A DNA stretch of 64,000 nucleotides from positions 496,001-560,000 of the forward strand of contig NC_063021.1 of the NCBI RefSeq assembly GCF_020509005.1, given 5' to 3'. Below the pieces are notes generated by a model that was not told the DNA's origin, ran no database searches, and saw nothing but the letters and a program-made list of their open reading frames with translations. Shown in pieces: positions 60,566 to 64,000 of the stretch (its first letter is position 1; each line of letters begins with the position of its first letter). This DNA is from Fulvia fulva (taxonomy: Eukaryota; Ascomycota; Dothideomycetes; Mycosphaerellales; Mycosphaerellaceae). The translations under genes were made by a program, and so were the position numbers.

Positions 60566-63500
60566 TAGTTTAGCTTTCCCTCTAAACGTACGTAGTCTAT
60601 ATCACTACCCCGTTAGCCCCCGCTCCTAGCCGGTCTCGTCGCGCTACGTCGTGTCCTCTCTTCCTATACTACTCCTACTAGGCGGTACTGTTCTAGCTAG
60701 CCCTTCTCTAGTATCTAGTTCGTAATACGCCGTAGGTCCTTAGCGTTATTAAGAAGTGCCCTAATCGTCCGGTTCCTCGCCTTTACTATCTACTCCCCCC
60801 TTCCTAGCGACTACCTCGGACAGACGAGGAGTGCGTACCGTACGTTCTAGGAGCGATAGCCGTAGGGGTAGCTAGTATTCGTATATCCTAGAACCTTCCT
60901 CTATAATAGGTACCCCTAGAGGCCGATATGTTCGCTTCGTAGTTAGGTTACTATACTACTCTATACCCTCGTAAGGCGGTAGTAGATAAGCTTCGGGGGG
61001 TACTTGACCGCGGATTTTATAGCTAACTATTCCTTAGGTTGTCCCGCTAGCTAAGGGCGTCTACTATACCCTACAACCTAGTTGTTCCACCTCTCTTTCT
61101 ATAGTTGCTCTATAAACGATTTCTTACCTTCCTATTATATTACTAGCTATTCGTCCCTTACCCGGTAGTTCGGCTCGTTTCCGGGTCGAATGCCCTTATA
61201 CGCTAGTACTAATTCGCGGGCCCTTACGACTATACTAGCGATGACCTTCTATACTAGGTACTATACCGACTTGCCTAAGTAGGAGGTCCGTAGTCCCTAG
61301 ATATATAGGTCGATCGGCGGTATAGCGGTCTCGTACTTAAGTATCCTCGTTAGTATCGACTTATATACCCCGGTGATCTTCCTTAGGCATTAGTTTTAGA
61401 TCTTCGCTAGCGGCGCGACGAGTCCCTTCGATAGGTAGGCCCTCTCGCCTAAGGACTATACTTAGCTACTATAGGTAAGGACTGGCCGTATAATAGCCGT
61501 ATATAGAAGTCGTGACTACCGGAAGTCCGCCCCCTATATAGACGTAGTGAGCCTCTAGTATAATACTATATTCTGTTTAGCTTTCCGTAATATTACCTAT
61601 ACGTACTTCCTCTACCGTAGCGCCGGGTCCACCTATAGTCCGAGGATCCTGAGCTGATTTGTAGGGTTAGTCGTGTGCCCCTATATCTAGATAGAAGCTT
61701 ATATATTATAGAACCGTGGCCGGCGTATAAGGTGTATTAGATTATACTTTTCTAGGGCAAACCGAGCCCCGTGCCTCCTAGCCTAGTCCTCGTAGATCTT
61801 ATACTTCTCTTCTAGTAGCCTATAGTTCTCCTTAGTCGAGGAAGACTACGCTAGGATGTTTATGTCGTCTACGAAGCCGCTCGTAGCGGTGTTCTAGGAT
61901 TCTAGGGCTAGGAGTAGCGTCGCTATAAAGAAGAGGAACAGAATAGGTACTAGCGTTAAGCCTTACGGGATTCTAGTATAGACTGCTTGAAATAGGCTTC
62001 TATACTAGCCGACTAGGATCGACGTACTACGGTTTTAGAGGTAGGACCGTACGAAGTTAATAAGCTACTTAGGGAGTCCTTTCGACCTTAGGATATAGAG
62101 TAGCCGCGGGTATAACACGTAGTCGAAGGCTCCCGATATGTCTAGGCTAAGTAAGGAAGCTACCTTGTCCCTATTCTTATACTAGATAGCCTTTACCTAA
62201 GAGGTAATAAGTTCTATCGCGGATAGCGTCGATCGCTATAGGCGCGTACCTATCTAGGTGTCCGGGAGTAGGGAGTGTTCCTCTACCGCCTCGGAGAGTC
62301 TCGTTATAACTAGCTTCTTAAGCGCCTTCCTAAGAGTACTAAGGAGCGTAATTAGGCGGTACGACTTCACCTACGTATAGTCTTCCTTTTACGGCTTACG
62401 TAGGACTACTGTCGTCGATTGTTTAAAAGCTATCGGGTAGTATCCGGTCTATAGGCAGGCGTTAAATATCGCTATAACTACTAGGGCTAGTTAATCTCTA
62501 TACTTCTTTAGTAGCTCGTTTAGGATCCTATCCGGCCCCGGGGCTTTCTTCGCCGGTAACTTCCTTAGTATAGCGGCAACTTCTCCCTCGGACACCTCCT
62601 ATTAGACCGCGATACTAGGGGCTAGGGGAGCAGAGCTGTTTATGTCGCTTAGATCAGCCTCGACTAGGGACGGGAAGAACTTACTAGCTAGTAGACGCGC
62701 CTTGGCGTCGGGGTTGCTAACCGGGCTACTAGGCGATTATAGCGCTAGGATAGAGAAGGAGGGGCCCTATATAGGGTCCTATCGGGCCTATTTCGCTAGC
62801 TTCTATATCCTCGCTAGCTTGCCGGCAATTTCTTCTACTATAGCCCTCTAGCCGACTACTTTCTCCCTCCGTATTATAGCCTTCTTCTATTAGTATACCT
62901 CCCTATATACGTTCTAGGCCTCCTCGCTATAGCTGCTCGTCTATACCCGGCGGGCTCTCCTTGCTTCTCTTACTACCGTAGTGCACTCCGGCGTCTAGTA
63001 TAGTTTGGACTATATCGTTAGTTAGGCAAGCGGAACGTGAAGTGAGGTCGCTTTTCTTATTTCGTCTATCAACCCCTAGACTGCTTCGTCTATCTCGTCT
63101 TTACTGTTGTATTGCTACTACGCGATCTAGACTAGCCTCTTAGAGTCATCGAGGTACGCCTAGATGTTAGCCTAGTAGGCCTTTCCCTAGTTTGGCTTAG
63201 GGGTTCTCGCTAGTGTGCGTTGTATCTATGTCGTAATAGAGGTCCTGACTAGTATATAGTCTAACGACGCCTCGAGTTTATGTTCGATCCTATAGTAGGT
63301 TACCGTGTAGTAGTAGCTATCTAAGATCTAGGAGAGGTCGATCGTGCCTTAGAGTCCCCCTCTCTTCTAGGTACCTAGGTCCTTCGGGGTATTAAGGGCA
63401 ATTACGTTACTCGCTATTAAGTCGAGTACTTCGTCGGCTATAGGGTGCGGCTATATAAGGCTTTCCTAGGAACGGTAGTGTATATTGAAGTCTCCTACTA

Positions 63501-63930
63501 CGATGTGGTACCCTTGTCTCTTAAGCGCACTGTCTAGGTATCTATAGACCCCTAGGTCGCGGCTAGACCTCGAGGCTAGCGGTTATATATATAGGTTGTA
63601 TATCGAGGTGCTACCTACGTAGAGGGAGGTAATATCGCCCCCGCCTTCTTCGTCTACGTAGTAGACTACCTCCTAGTCGGATTCTAGTATGTCCTTACTA
63701 ATATAGAAGCACGTACGGGGTCTACCGTCGCCTCGTAGGTATATCGTATAGCCTAGTGACTTGTAGGTCGTTAGTCTCTTATAGTACGGGTTAATCTATA
63801 GCTCCTAGATTATAAGGACGTAGTAGACGCGCGGGTCCGCCTCGTATAGGAAATGGTTCTAGACTATATCCTTGCTATAGTTAACGTTATACTAGATAAT
63901 ACTAAGCGTGTCGAGGCTAGTTATCGGTAT
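60566..63930 (-). pseudogene. LINE M ORF2 (endonuclease-reverse transcriptase), RIP-broken
   Basis: Ends at the stop complementary to 60566-60568, parallel to LINE A. The ATG used in A and J reads ATA at 63928-63930, so the start was lost by RIP. The same motif order as in A can be read, including KAPGPDR near 62540 and an intact catalytic GFVDDIN near 61855-61880. By my count the span is one base shorter than in A and J, which would mean one small deletion. Confidence 0.87.
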
Positions 63931-64000
63931 CGATAATCATTTCCTCTATATCGTCCTATGTCCTACTACCCTATACGTCCTAGTCTACGCCTATCGGCTA
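63931..64000 (-). pseudogene. LINE M ORF1, C-terminal end (cut by the window)
   Basis: The last codons of ORF1 on the minus strand, matching LINE A about 1390-1460. The rest lies outside the window. Confidence 0.7.

Larger units (their letters stand above)
60441..64000 (-). mobile_element. LINE M, family alpha, running off the right edge
   Basis: A minus-strand copy close to LINE A and J. It starts with a short (ATCT)n tail at about 60441-60449 and reaches ORF1 at the window edge, matching LINE A near 1390. It inserted into gypsy N, whose upstream part must therefore lie beyond 64000. Its target duplication cannot be checked. Confidence 0.92.

Overview
The window is an island of nested retrotransposons from a filamentous ascomycete (Pezizomycotina). 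The species cannot be named from the sequence, and no host gene, tRNA or rRNA is recognisable. Two signs point to such a fungus. The elements are Tad1/MGL-like LINEs with CCHC-bearing ORF1, short-LTR Ty3/gypsy chromoviruses and a trace of a pogo/Fot1-like DNA transposon. Almost every copy also carries the CpA-to-TpA (and TpG-to-TpA) scars of repeat-induced point mutation (RIP), so the old reading frames are recovered only by reading through TAG/TAA codons that stand where CAG/CAA once stood.

Layout, left to right. A relict pogo-like transposase tail (1-15 and 4961-5312) holds LINE A (16-4960). LINE E (5313-29428, + strand, missing ORF1) is cut first by LINE D (5537-10392, young) and then by gypsy element F (13077-28799, 161-bp LTRs, TSD CCCTA). 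F is itself cut by LINE G (16163-21077, +) and by chimera H (23903-27256, -). Next comes an ORF-bearing segment X bounded by a 66-bp inverted repeat (29431-29496 and 55582-55647). Into X went LINE K (29970-47603, -) and gypsy C (48051-55362, 184-bp LTRs, TSD GGTAA). K was split in turn by chimera J (33936-39229, +, with a 95-bp target duplication) and by gypsy B (39384-46599, 184-bp LTRs, TSD GTAGG). The right end is a third gypsy type, N (about 56400-60440, -), interrupted by LINE M (60441 to beyond the window, -).

Four LINE families share one architecture: ORF1 with zinc knuckles, ORF2 with APE-type endonuclease, reverse transcriptase and a C-terminal Cys/His motif, no visible RNase H, and a 3' end finishing in (ATCT)n. 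The families are alpha (A, J, M and the ORF in X), beta (D, H), gamma (G, K) and delta (E). D and H are the youngest; H keeps a 460-codon open frame over the reverse transcriptase.

The most striking feature is that H and J each carry, fused 5' to a truncated LINE, the same 1,077-bp non-coding module (26180-27256 reversed; 33938-35014). The LINE parts come from different families (beta and alpha) and are cut at different points, yet the module ends at the same base in both and each composite has its own target duplication. This is the pattern expected from template switching by the LINE reverse transcriptase onto one particular RNA, as described for the WEIRD/MINE chimeras of Magnaporthe.
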